Below, in pieces: positions 1 through 6,921 of a DNA stretch of 9,024 bases. Below the pieces are notes generated by a model. The model was not told the DNA's origin. It did not search any database and worked only from the letters and a program-made list of their open reading frames with translations. A program made the translations under genes and the position numbers. Each line of letters begins with the position of its first letter. Position 1 is the stretch's first letter. This DNA comes from Chryseobacterium gleum (GTDB lineage: Bacteria; Bacteroidota; Bacteroidia; Flavobacteriales_D; Crocinitomicaceae), in the NCBI GenBank assembly GCA_943326825.2, contig CALPUT020000082.1, positions 1 through 9,024 on the forward strand, in the 5' to 3' direction.

Positions 1-1433
1 ACAGAAGCATTATTATATATGTAGTGAGCAAATCTTCTGATTCCATTTATGTGTTTATTGATACCTCCTCCAAATTGTAAATATAATTCATCAATATTTG
101 CAAGTATTACATTGTAATGTCCTCCCGCAACTGAATTTCTATAGTCAGCGTATTCTAATGAAGCTGAATCCAATTTTTGATGATAAATCATTAATAAAGC
201 ACCATCAGCATTAAAAGATGGGTAATTGGTAAACAAACCAGTTCCATTCACAGGTGTTAGGGTTGTTAAACTAGAAATAGTATTCAAGTTTTGGTAAACA
301 ACTTTTTGTTCTTGATTTGTTAAATTATTAGAAATTAATGTGCTATAAAAGGTCGTGTTATTGGTTAAACTTATTTTTTTTGGACTGTCTCCAAAAACGA
401 AAATGATTGGATTGTTATAATTGACATTTGTAAAGTCCAATCGTATTTTAGTCTCAAGTGGATTATTTTTGATACTAAAAATAGTAAAAGAACTATTTTC
501 TAAACTTGGCGTTTTAGGGTATTTTATTGACCAATAATTTAATGCTTGAAAGTCAGTTACAGCTCCTTGATCGTTAATCATCATCCATTTCAAACTTGTA
601 GAACCATTATTTAGCTCTGAAATAGGGAATAGTGTATTTGAGTAGATTTGTCTCCAGCCTGTAACGATTTCATCATGGAGGACGAAGTTGTTTGAGCCAA
701 TTTGCCAAATAGTATGATGATTTCCAACACCTGTATAGTTGGCATTTGATTTCGTTACAGATATGCCATTGAAAATAGCTGAAGGCGCATCACTTCCAGT
801 GTACAAAGAACTTGTATTTGCTGATAAATTTAAGGTAGTACCAGATCCATATTGGCCAGAACCCCAGCCTTCACCTGGCATGTAAAATGAACTTGATTCA
901 TCATCTTCTCTTTGACCTTCGTTAAAAATAGAAGAATATGAAGTTTCAACTTTTTGTAAAATAAAGTTTGAAGGAGTATAATTATTGAAATCAGTATCGT
1001 TTTCTATGATAAATCTCGAATTGTTAGTTAAATTATTCCAAGTGAAAAAATACTGTAATGTATCATTGAAAAGACTATAAGCAGGATTTCCAATGTCGGT
1101 TGGATTTTCATATAATGTCGAATCTAACCAGCCACTATTACGTTCAGCAAAAAACAAAATATAATCTCCTGAATTTAATGTATCATCTCCACCATCTTCA
1201 ATGAAAAGAGGTACTTCTTTTTCTTTTCCGAAAATTTGAAGGTTATGTGATGAAAGTGTTGAAATTGGAATACCTGCATTAGAAATTGTTGCAAAATCTA
1301 ATTTGTAAATTCCAGTTTGTATAATATTGAATTTATAATATTTCTGATTGTATTTAATCCATTCATTTCCATAAGTTTGTGCAAATGAAAAATGTATTGA
1401 AAATAATAATATAAAAAGTAATAGTATCCTCAT
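1..1433 (-). CDS. porU2: C25-family cysteine peptidase, probable type IX secretion sortase PorU2-like (3' part missing)
   Basis: I translated 477 codons from ATG 1433-1431; the frame is open to the left edge, so the C-terminal part is outside the window. Residues 1-19 are a signal peptide (MRILLLFILLFSIHFSFAQ). A start such as NEWIKYNQKYYKF, then GIYKLDF, IPIST, and GDYILFFAERNSGWLD near 89-104, is what I know from PorU2-type proteins of Bacteroidota. A glycine-rich GEGWGSGQYGSG lies at about 187-198. From about residue 426 (LEYADYRNSVAGG, then DELYLQF and GIRRFAHYIYNN) the sequence enters the gingipain-like C25 domain; the catalytic His and Cys would lie further on and cannot be checked. PorU-type sortases act at the outer membrane, removing the C-terminal signal of type IX cargo and attaching the cargo to lipopolysaccharide. 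The start lies 2 nt after the stop of the PorV-like gene (TAA-TT-ATG), suggesting coupled translation. PorU2 rather than canonical PorU is inferred from the N-terminus. Confidence 0.8.
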   Translation of the reverse strand, partial: MRILLLFILLFSIHFSFAQTYGNEWIKYNQKYYKFNIIQTGIYKLDFATISNAGIPISTLSSHNLQIFGKEKEVPLFIEDGGDDTLNSGDYILFFAERNSGWLDSTLYENPTDIGNPAYSLFNDTLQYFFTWNNLTNNSRFIIENDTDFNNYTPSNFILQKVETSYSSIFNEGQREDDESSSFYMPGEGWGSGQYGSGTTLNLSANTSSLYTGSDAPSAIFNGISVTKSNANYTGVGNHHTIWQIGSNNFVLHDEIVTGWRQIYSNTLFPISELNNGSTSLKWMMINDQGAVTDFQALNYWSIKYPKTPSLENSSFTIFSIKNNPLETKIRLDFTNVNYNNPIIFVFGDSPKKISLTNNTTFYSTLISNNLTNQEQKVVYQNLNTISSLTTLTPVNGTGLFTNYPSFNADGALLMIYHQKLDSASLEYADYRNSVAGGHYNVILANIDELYLQFGGGINKHINGIRRFAHYIYNNAS

Positions 1434-1435
1434 AA

Positions 1436-2542
1436 TTATTTAATATTATTAGGCTTATCTAATTGAATTCTAAGTGAAATTACATGTGAATACAATGCTA
1501 CTGATGCATCGCCAATGTCGGTGAAAGCATAATCCAAACTAAAGTTCTTAATATTTAAACCAACTCCTATACTTGGTTGAATGTTTAATTTCTTTACTTT
1601 ATCAATTGTTTGAATGTATTGAATATTTGAAACACCAGCCCTAAAAGCAACATATTTTTTAAATCCAAATGTGATTCCCAAATGTGGGTCAACTGAAAAT
1701 ACATTTGATTTAATTAGAGTGTTTCTTCTACCATCTGTTGATAGATCAAAGTTGATCTCTGTTGTATTATAAAATCCTTTTTTTCCAAGTTCAAATCGAC
1801 GGTATCCACCGAAAATAAATTTCGGTAGCGTTAATTCCAATCCGTTTTGAGGAATGTCATTTCCAGTTTGAGTGAACACTTCTTTTGTTTGAGAATCTAA
1901 TGTGAAAATCCAAGCATTAAAAGTAGAAGTGATATCTCTAGCCATTACACCAAATTTCCATTTATTATCAATTTGATATTGGATTCCACCATCTAAACCA
2001 AAACCCCAAGACTTAGCAAAATCACCAACTTTTCTGTGTATAATTTTAAAATTCCCACCAACACTTAAGCCTTTTATCTTAAGTTTACGAGCATAAGAAA
2101 ATAAAAAAGCATAATCTGCTGCTGAAAATGATGTTATTTTTGAGTAATTTATATTTCCTTGTTGATCAATTAATTGAGTAGTGTTTGGAATGTTGTCTAC
2201 AGCAAATCGAAGTGCTGAAAAACCCATTGTACTATTACTATCTATAGAATGAGCAAGTCCTAAATAATCATATTTTGCAATTCCAGCAAAGTACTCAGAA
2301 TGCATTATTCCAACATCTAACCATTTATCTACTTTAGTTAAACCTGCTGGATTCCAATAGCCTGAATTAACATTTCCAGTTTGAGCAACATTCGCATTTC
2401 CAACACCTAAAGCATCAGCTCCAATCCCTATTGATAAAAATTCATTAGAATATTTTGGAGCAACTTTATCACTTTGTGAAAATGCCACAAAACTGAAGCA
2501 AAAGAACAGAAAAGTATATGAAAATAAAGTTAATTTGTACAT
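1436..2542 (-). CDS. PorV/PorQ-family outer membrane beta-barrel protein (type IX secretion)
   Basis: The product is 368 aa when started at ATG 2542-2540. I prefer this start because it puts a clean signal peptide at the N-terminus (MYKLTLFSYTFLFFCFSFVAFSQ). An in-frame ATG at 2605 would add 21 charged residues in front of it. The mature part has the family hallmark NVAQTGNVNSGYWNPAGL at about residues 51-68. It continues as alternating hydrophobic/polar strands with many Gly and aromatic residues, as in FadL-like 14-strand barrels, and ends in the strand VISLRIQL. PorV shuttles type IX cargo from the translocon to the PorU sortase; PorQ works with PorZ in the attachment complex. The next gene, 2 nt downstream, is the PorU2-like peptidase, so a sortase-partner role is likely. 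The sequence does not decide between PorV, PorQ and a paralogue, so I give no symbol. I see no convincing promoter upstream. Confidence 0.83.
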   Translation of the reverse strand: MYKLTLFSYTFLFFCFSFVAFSQSDKVAPKYSNEFLSIGIGADALGVGNANVAQTGNVNSGYWNPAGLTKVDKWLDVGIMHSEYFAGIAKYDYLGLAHSIDSNSTMGFSALRFAVDNIPNTTQLIDQQGNINYSKITSFSAADYAFLFSYARKLKIKGLSVGGNFKIIHRKVGDFAKSWGFGLDGGIQYQIDNKWKFGVMARDITSTFNAWIFTLDSQTKEVFTQTGNDIPQNGLELTLPKFIFGGYRRFELGKKGFYNTTEINFDLSTDGRRNTLIKSNVFSVDPHLGITFGFKKYVAFRAGVSNIQYIQTIDKVKKLNIQPSIGVGLNIKNFSLDYAFTDIGDASVALYSHVISLRIQLDKPNNIK

Positions 2543-2682
2543 TTTAAAATCTTTTTTGTCTCTCAATAACAAAGTTTTTAAGAAAAAATTGTGTTCTTTG
2601 TTCAATTGTTTATGTAATAGTAGACGTAAAAATATAGAAATAGTCCGAAAACTAAGGTAGAATTTTTTAAAATATTAATAAA
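2543..2682. other. Divergent intergenic region between the PorV-like gene and pssA
   Basis: This 140-nt AT-rich spacer must hold the start signals for both divergent transcripts. On the minus strand TATATTTT (about 2632-2639) is one mismatch from TAnnTTTG, but no TTG lies at the right distance. On the plus strand TAGAATTT (2658-2665) is a similarly weak match. I see no perfect -33/-7 pair, hairpin or repeat. The minus-strand frame continues into this region as far as 2605, but its residues do not look like conserved protein. Confidence 0.4.
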
Positions 2683-3528
2683 ATGTTTAACATTCCAAAT
2701 ATTGTAACTGCTTCCAATTTACTTTCAGGTATAATTTCAATAATATTATCACTTTCTGGTAGAATCGATTTAGCTCCGTTTGCAATTTACTTAGGTGCTA
2801 TTTTTGATTTTTTCGATGGTTTTTTAGCAAGAAAACTAAAAAAAACTGGTGAATTAGGAAAACAATTAGATTCATTGGCTGATATGGTTACTTTTGGTGT
2901 TGCACCAGGAGTATTTATGTTGGTTGTAATTGTAATTTCAATTGATTTGATTTCTAATACGGGATCTTCAATTATAATTAATAATTTCCCTGAATACGTG
3001 AATTATGTTTTAACAAATTGGAAAAATGCAGTTTTTTTTAATGTGCCAAATGATTTTGATTCAATATTAAAATATTTACCTTTTATAGCCTTATTCATTC
3101 CTTTTATGTCTTTGTTTAGATTGGCTAAATTTAATATTGATGTTCGTCAAACAGAGTCATTTATTGGGTTAAATACTCCAGCTAATACTATTTTTTTCAC
3201 AACCTTTCCCTTGGTTTTGTCAGTTGAATATGGTGAAGATTTCTATAAAGAGAATTTAGTTTTTTACATGTTTCAACCTTCTTTTTTGGTTCCTTTGATT
3301 GGATGTATGTCGATGATGTTGGTTTCTGAATTACCAATGTTTTCTCTTAAATTCAAACATTTTAAATGGAAAGGGAATCAATTGAGATATATATTCTTAA
3401 TAAGTTGTGGATTATTAATTTCATTTTTATTAGTTTGGTCTATTGCATTAATTGTACTTTTGTACATGATTTTATCATTAATAGAAAATAAGTTTTTAAA
3501 TAATATACAAAATGAAGTTCAAAGCTGA
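2683..3528 (+). CDS. pssA: CDP-diacylglycerol--serine O-phosphatidyltransferase (phosphatidylserine synthase)
   Basis: The 281-aa integral membrane protein joins CDP-diacylglycerol and L-serine to phosphatidylserine, the precursor of phosphatidylethanolamine. The CDP-alcohol phosphatidyltransferase signature DGx2ARx8Gx3Dx3D is complete at residues 45-67: D45, G46, A49, R50, G59, D63 and D67, in the context DFFDGFLARKL and LDSLADMVTFG. The start MFNIPNIVTASNLLSG and the later segments SLFRLAKFNID, SFIGLNTPANT and LFSLKFKHFKWKGNQLRY are as in Bacteroidota PssA. Several hydrophobic segments are evident (about 12-24, 30-44, 78-92, 131-147, 170-182, 196-215, 234-268). The protein is some 30-40 residues longer than the roughly 240 aa I expect; the extra lies at about 88-130, between membrane segments. 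Its 3' end overlaps purS by 17 nt in another frame. No canonical promoter was found just upstream. Confidence 0.93.
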   Translation: MFNIPNIVTASNLLSGIISIILSLSGRIDLAPFAIYLGAIFDFFDGFLARKLKKTGELGKQLDSLADMVTFGVAPGVFMLVVIVISIDLISNTGSSIIINNFPEYVNYVLTNWKNAVFFNVPNDFDSILKYLPFIALFIPFMSLFRLAKFNIDVRQTESFIGLNTPANTIFFTTFPLVLSVEYGEDFYKENLVFYMFQPSFLVPLIGCMSMMLVSELPMFSLKFKHFKWKGNQLRYIFLISCGLLISFLLVWSIALIVLLYMILSLIENKFLNNIQNEVQS

Positions 3529-3763
3529 AATTGATGTAATGCCGTTAGATGCATTGTTAGACCCACAAGGAAAAGCAGTTACAAATAGTATGAGTAACAT
3601 TGGTTTACCGGAAATTAGTGGTGTGAGAATTGGTAGACATATCCGTTTATTTGTTGAAGCTGCATCTAAAACTGAAGCTGAACAAAAAGTAGAAGAGTCT
3701 TGTAAAAAATTACTTTCTAATCAAATTATGGAAAGTTATGTGTATTCTGTTGTAGAAGCATAA
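3512..3763 (+). CDS. purS: Phosphoribosylformylglycinamidine synthase subunit PurS
   Basis: This 83-aa protein has the normal PurS length. PurS bridges PurL and PurQ in the multi-subunit FGAM synthase, which turns FGAR, glutamine and ATP into FGAM in cytosolic purine synthesis. The recognisable sequence runs MKFKAEIDVMPLDALLDPQGKAV, then ISGVRIGRHIRLFVE, then EESCKKLLSNQIMESYVYSV; the first segment (LLDPQGKAV) and VRIGRHI are the most diagnostic. The start ATG 3512-3514 lies inside the end of pssA (17-nt overlap, different frame). The two are therefore probably on one mRNA, with purS reached by translational coupling; no separate promoter or Shine-Dalgarno is visible. No other purine gene is in the window. 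A hairpin terminator follows about 20 nt after the stop. Confidence 0.92.
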   Translation: MKFKAEIDVMPLDALLDPQGKAVTNSMSNIGLPEISGVRIGRHIRLFVEAASKTEAEQKVEESCKKLLSNQIMESYVYSVVEA

Positions 3764-3783
3764 ATAAATTTTTTAATTGTTTT

Positions 3784-3818
3784 AAATGGATTTGCTACTT
3801 TTAGTGAATCCATTTTTT
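3784..3818 (+). terminator. Rho-independent terminator after pssA-purS
   Basis: The left arm AAATGGATTTGC (3784-3795) and right arm GTGAATCCATTT (3804-3815) form a 12-bp stem with two G.U pairs and an 8-nt loop (TACTTTTA). The right arm runs into six T (3813-3818). The hairpin ends only 5 nt before the aldehyde dehydrogenase ATG at 3824, so it may also lie in, or limit, that gene's leader. Confidence 0.72.
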
Positions 3819-3823
3819 GTTTT

Positions 3824-5332
3824 ATGAATATAGGAAATAGAGTAGGCTATCAAATATTATCAGGAGGAGATTCATCGTTTCAAACCTTTAACCCAAGATT
3901 AAATAGCTTTAACCAGATAAATGTTTTTGAAGCAACAGACGAAGAGATTTTATTGGCTGTTGAATTAGCTGAAAGCGCTTTTTTTGAGTATAGTAAAATT
4001 TCAGGATTTAAAAAATCACTGTTTTTTCGTGATATAGTTGAATTAATAGAAATTCAAGAACAAGAACTGTTTAATTTATATTGTTCTGAATCCGGATTGG
4101 ATCAAGAGAGGGCAAAAGTTGAACTTACAAGAACGAAAAATCAGATTTTAAATTTTGCAACATTGGTTGCTTCTGATGAGTGGCGATTTTGTGCGTCTGA
4201 AATAGCTAATGAGAATAGGGTTCCAATTAAGCCTGAACTGATTAAAGGGTTATTTCCTTTAGGACCTGTTGTTGTGTTTGGAGCGAGTAATTTCCCATTT
4301 GCTTATTCTACAATTGGTGGCGATTCGATATCTGCACTAGCAGCTGGATGTCCTGTTGTTTTTAAGTCACACCCACTTCATGCAGGTACTGGAGATTTAA
4401 TGGCAAAGATTGTAGTTGAGGCGGCTTTTAAAAATGGCATGCCAGAAGGTGTTTTTTCTAATTTAAATTCAAACGATTATTCCTTAGGTGAAAAATTGAT
4501 TGAAAATCCAAACATAAAAGCAATCGGATTTACAGGTAGTATAAATGGAGGCAAAGCAATAATGAGATTAGCTCATAAAAGAGAGGAGCCAATACCTGTT
4601 TTTGCTGAAATGGGTAGTTCCAATCCGGTAATTATTTTACCATCCGTTTTAAAAGATTCAGCAGAGTTATGGTCTGTGAATCTGTCAAATTCTATCACAA
4701 ATAGTGCTGGACAATTTTGCACAAAACCTGGTTTGCTTTTTTTGGTTAAAGATGAATTCAGTATGAAATTTATTGAGCTGTTAGTTAATGATGTTGTATC
4801 AAAAGATTTTCAGTGTATGTTGAGCACTTCTATGTGTGCTAATTATAATAAATTACTAGAGGACAGAGAAGGTTTCGTAAAATTAATTGCTAAACAAAGA
4901 GATGTTAAACCTAATTACGCTAAACCAACCATAGGTATTTGTAATTCATCCGTTTTTTTAGAAAATGAATTTCTTGCAGAGGAAGTATTTGGTCCTTTTT
5001 CTTTAATTGTTGAATGTGAAGATATTGATACTATTAAAAGATGTGTAAGCTCTTTAAAAGGTCAGTTAACAGGAACTATACTTAGTAATTCAAATGAAGA
5101 ATTAATAGAATCAGGAATAATAGATTTACTTCAGTTAAAAGTAGGTAGAATGATACATAATGGAGTTCCAACTGGAGTCGAAGTGGTCGAGTCTATGCAA
5201 CATGGAGGGCCTTTTCCTTCATCTTCTGAAAGCCAAACTACGGCTGTCGGGTTAGATGCAATTTATCGATTTGTTCGTCCAATTTGTTTTCAGAATTACA
5301 ATCATGAATTATTAACTGATTTTTTAAAATAA
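3824..5332 (+). CDS. Aldehyde dehydrogenase (NADP+), alpha-ketoglutaric semialdehyde dehydrogenase-like
   Basis: The 502-aa soluble enzyme belongs to the ALDH superfamily and best resembles the 2,5-dioxovalerate (alpha-ketoglutaric semialdehyde) dehydrogenases, which form 2-oxoglutarate at the end of hydroxyproline and some sugar-acid pathways. Key residues are present: N156 in GASNFPFA (oxyanion hole), K181 in FKSHP (cofactor), GFTGS at 235-239, general base E262 in FAEMGSSNP, nucleophile C299 in SAGQFCTKPG, and E387 in EEVFGPF. The stretches FPLGPVVVFGASNFP and REEPIPVFAEMG are typical of this subgroup. The start is kept because the N-terminal FNPRLNSF segment is part of the family fold and no later Met would preserve it. 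It stands alone, with no hydroxyproline or sugar-acid genes beside it, so the physiological substrate is not shown. A fatty-aldehyde substrate is an alternative. Confidence 0.88.
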   Translation: MNIGNRVGYQILSGGDSSFQTFNPRLNSFNQINVFEATDEEILLAVELAESAFFEYSKISGFKKSLFFRDIVELIEIQEQELFNLYCSESGLDQERAKVELTRTKNQILNFATLVASDEWRFCASEIANENRVPIKPELIKGLFPLGPVVVFGASNFPFAYSTIGGDSISALAAGCPVVFKSHPLHAGTGDLMAKIVVEAAFKNGMPEGVFSNLNSNDYSLGEKLIENPNIKAIGFTGSINGGKAIMRLAHKREEPIPVFAEMGSSNPVIILPSVLKDSAELWSVNLSNSITNSAGQFCTKPGLLFLVKDEFSMKFIELLVNDVVSKDFQCMLSTSMCANYNKLLEDREGFVKLIAKQRDVKPNYAKPTIGICNSSVFLENEFLAEEVFGPFSLIVECEDIDTIKRCVSSLKGQLTGTILSNSNEELIESGIIDLLQLKVGRMIHNGVPTGVEVVESMQHGGPFPSSSESQTTAVGLDAIYRFVRPICFQNYNHELLTDFLK

Positions 5333-5388
5333 TATACTTTAGGACACGTTTTTAATAAAATATATAAAAAAAACAAGAAATAAATAGG

Positions 5389-5417
5389 TTATAGAATGAA
5401 ATCTATGTCTAAATTTG
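5389..5417 (+). promoter_or_regulatory. Bacteroidetes-type promoter for the coiled-coil membrane protein gene
   Basis: The -7 element TAAATTTG (5410-5417) matches TAnnTTTG perfectly. An imperfect -33 element, TTA (5389-5391), lies 18 nt upstream. Transcription would start near 5424 and give a leader of about 24 nt before ATG 5448. Because the TTG at 5415 is part of the -7 element, it cannot be the start codon. Confidence 0.6.
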
Positions 5418-5447
5418 CATAATTATTTGGATTCAAAAAAAGAACTT

Positions 5448-6416
5448 ATGTCAGAACAAATAGAAAAACCAAAAAGTAATAATGCTGCATTTATGGCAAT
5501 AATTTTATTGTTGTTAATTGGCATGGGTGCTATGGCTTATTTATGGTCTTCAAAAAAATCAGAATTAAATGACTGTAGTAATTCAAATACCTCTTTAAAG
5601 GCTGATATGGATGGAATGAATCAAATGATGGAAGGTTATGTTGGTAATATGTCAAATGATCTGAAAAAAGATTTTCAAAGCATGTTAGATACATATGATG
5701 CATTAAAAGAAAAAGACGCAAGTAAAGCTGATAGTATCAATAAGCAAAAGGATAAAATTATTGGTTTAATGAATGATTTAGATGAAGCTAAAAGAAGTGG
5801 TAGGTTAACCGCTAGAACTATTGCTCAATTGAGAAGAGAAAATGAAACACTTCGAAATATTATGAAAAGTTATGTTGTTCAGATTGATTCATTGAATACG
5901 TTAAATATAAAGTTAAACTCTGATTTAGATCAAACAACTAATCAGTTAAATACAACAACTGCAGAAAAAGAGGAGTATAAAAAAGAAGCAGAACAAAATG
6001 CAGAATTAGTTAAAAAAGGATCAAAACTTCAAGCATTATCGATTTCAACCATAGGTTTGAGAATGAAATTAAATAACATGCCTGAAGCGACAAATAAAGC
6101 TCGTAGTTGTGTGCAAATAAAATCTAGCTTTACAATATCTGAAAACACAATTACTTCTTCAGGCAAAAAAACGGTTTATCTTCAGATTATTGATCCTGAT
6201 GGAAAGACGTTGCAATCACGTTCAAGTAATACATTTCAAACAGATGCTGGTGCTATAGCTTATTCTGACAAGAAAGATATTGATTATCAAAACACAAGTA
6301 TTGATATGTCGATTTTTTATGACCTTCAAGGTGCTGATGCTTTGAAAGGTAATTATAAGGTTAAGATTTATTGCGATGGAATGCAGATAGGTTCTGATAG
6401 TTTCACGTTAAAATAA
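5448..6416 (+). CDS. Membrane-anchored coiled-coil protein of unknown function
   Basis: I do not recognise a named family with a known function; similar flavobacterial proteins are, as I recall, often listed as hypothetical. From ATG 5448 the product is 322 aa. Residues 1-13 are short and polar (MSEQIEKPKS), 14-33 form one hydrophobic helix (FMAIILLLLIGMGAMAYLW), and about 75-195 is rich in E, K, Q, N and L with heptad-like spacing, a likely coiled coil. About 196-322 is a probable beta-rich domain (VQIKSSFTI, KTVYLQIIDPDGK, NYKVKIYCDG, DSFTLK). No signal-peptidase site is evident, so it is probably anchored in the inner membrane with the coiled coil and C-terminal domain in the periplasm. 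The ATG is preferred over an upstream TTG at 5415, which lies in the promoter. The RRM gene follows after 21 nt, so the two may share a transcript. Confidence 0.75.
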   Translation: MSEQIEKPKSNNAAFMAIILLLLIGMGAMAYLWSSKKSELNDCSNSNTSLKADMDGMNQMMEGYVGNMSNDLKKDFQSMLDTYDALKEKDASKADSINKQKDKIIGLMNDLDEAKRSGRLTARTIAQLRRENETLRNIMKSYVVQIDSLNTLNIKLNSDLDQTTNQLNTTTAEKEEYKKEAEQNAELVKKGSKLQALSISTIGLRMKLNNMPEATNKARSCVQIKSSFTISENTITSSGKKTVYLQIIDPDGKTLQSRSSNTFQTDAGAIAYSDKKDIDYQNTSIDMSIFYDLQGADALKGNYKVKIYCDGMQIGSDSFTLK

Positions 6417-6437
6417 TCTTTTTAAAAATTTAGGTTG

Positions 6438-6830
6438 ATGGTTAATTTATTTATTGCAAATCTTGATTGGGAAATAACTTCAGAAGATTTGATGGCTACT
6501 TTTTCATCTTTTGGAACTGTAACTTATGCACACGTAGTGTATGACAATGCAACAAAAAAATCGAAAGGTTTTGGATATGTTGAAATGGATGATACGGATC
6601 ATGCTATTAATGCTATTAATGCGTTAAATGGTTTTGAAATTAATGGTCGTAAATTAGATGTCAAAATTGCATCTCCAAAAACAAATAGACCGGCTAAAAA
6701 GCCAGAAGTTGTAAAAGAGAAAAAACCATTTGTTAAAAATAATAATTTTAATAAAGGATCTAGAGAAAGTGGAGCAAGTAGAAGTTTTTCGAAACCCTAC
6801 AATAATCGAAAAGACGAGGGTACTAAGTAG
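6438..6830 (+). CDS. RRM-domain RNA-binding protein
   Basis: The 130-aa protein consists of one RNA recognition motif and a basic tail. RNP2 is LFIANL (residues 4-9) and RNP1 is KGFGYVEM (43-50), with the expected aromatic residues; the RRM covers about 2-79 (MVNLFIANLDWEITSEDL to GRKLDVKIASP). The rest is low-complexity, rich in K, N, S and R (KPFVKNNNFNKGSRESG), probably disordered and able to contact RNA. Such small RRM proteins occur in Bacteroidota and cyanobacteria and are assumed to bind single-stranded RNA; the target here is unknown. I start at ATG 6438 rather than the TTG at 6435, since RRM proteins of this type begin just before RNP2. The gene follows the coiled-coil protein gene by 21 nt without a visible promoter and ends at a strong terminator. 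Confidence 0.87.
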   Translation: MVNLFIANLDWEITSEDLMATFSSFGTVTYAHVVYDNATKKSKGFGYVEMDDTDHAINAINALNGFEINGRKLDVKIASPKTNRPAKKPEVVKEKKPFVKNNNFNKGSRESGASRSFSKPYNNRKDEGTK

Positions 6831-6849
6831 TATATTTTAACATACTTTT

Positions 6850-6877
6850 AAAAGGGAAGCATTTGTTTCCCTTTTTT
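6850..6877 (+). terminator. Rho-independent terminator after the RRM gene
   Basis: AAAAGGGAA (6850-6858) pairs perfectly with TTCCCTTTT (6867-6875) around an 8-nt loop (GCATTTGT). The T run continues to 6877. It lies 20 nt after the stop codon of the RRM gene, in the right orientation. Confidence 0.82.
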
Positions 6878-6897
6878 AATGTCATAAAATTTAATTT

Positions 6898-6905
6898 TAT
6901 ATTTG
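6898..6905 (+). promoter_or_regulatory. -7 promoter element for the enoyl-CoA hydratase gene
   Basis: TATATTTG is a perfect TAnnTTTG element, 16 nt before the ATG at 6922 and just after the terminator of the preceding gene. No TTG lies 19-21 nt upstream, so the -33 part is poor. The 5' leader would be only about 10 nt long. Confidence 0.55.
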
Positions 6906-6921
6906 TATTAAAAAAAGAGAT

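Noticed and set aside
2543..2605. N-terminal extension of the PorV-like protein from ATG 2605
   Set aside because: It would put charged residues before a clear signal peptide that starts at ATG 2542.
5333..5388. AT-rich TTTTTAATA...AAAAAA stretch as terminator of the dehydrogenase gene
   Set aside because: Only weak A-T pairing is possible and there is no stable stem or ordered T run.
5530..5721. Open reverse-strand frame of 63 codons opposite the coiled-coil protein gene
   Set aside because: It lies wholly inside a better-supported gene, has no start context, and its translation has no recognisable feature.
6435..6437. TTG as start of the RRM protein
   Set aside because: An ATG follows directly at 6438 and places RNP2 at the usual distance from the N-terminus.
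6600..6625. Short tandem repeat GCTATTAAT x2 in the RRM gene
   Set aside because: It encodes the normal alpha-2 helix of the RRM (AINAINALNG), so it is coding sequence rather than a repeat element.
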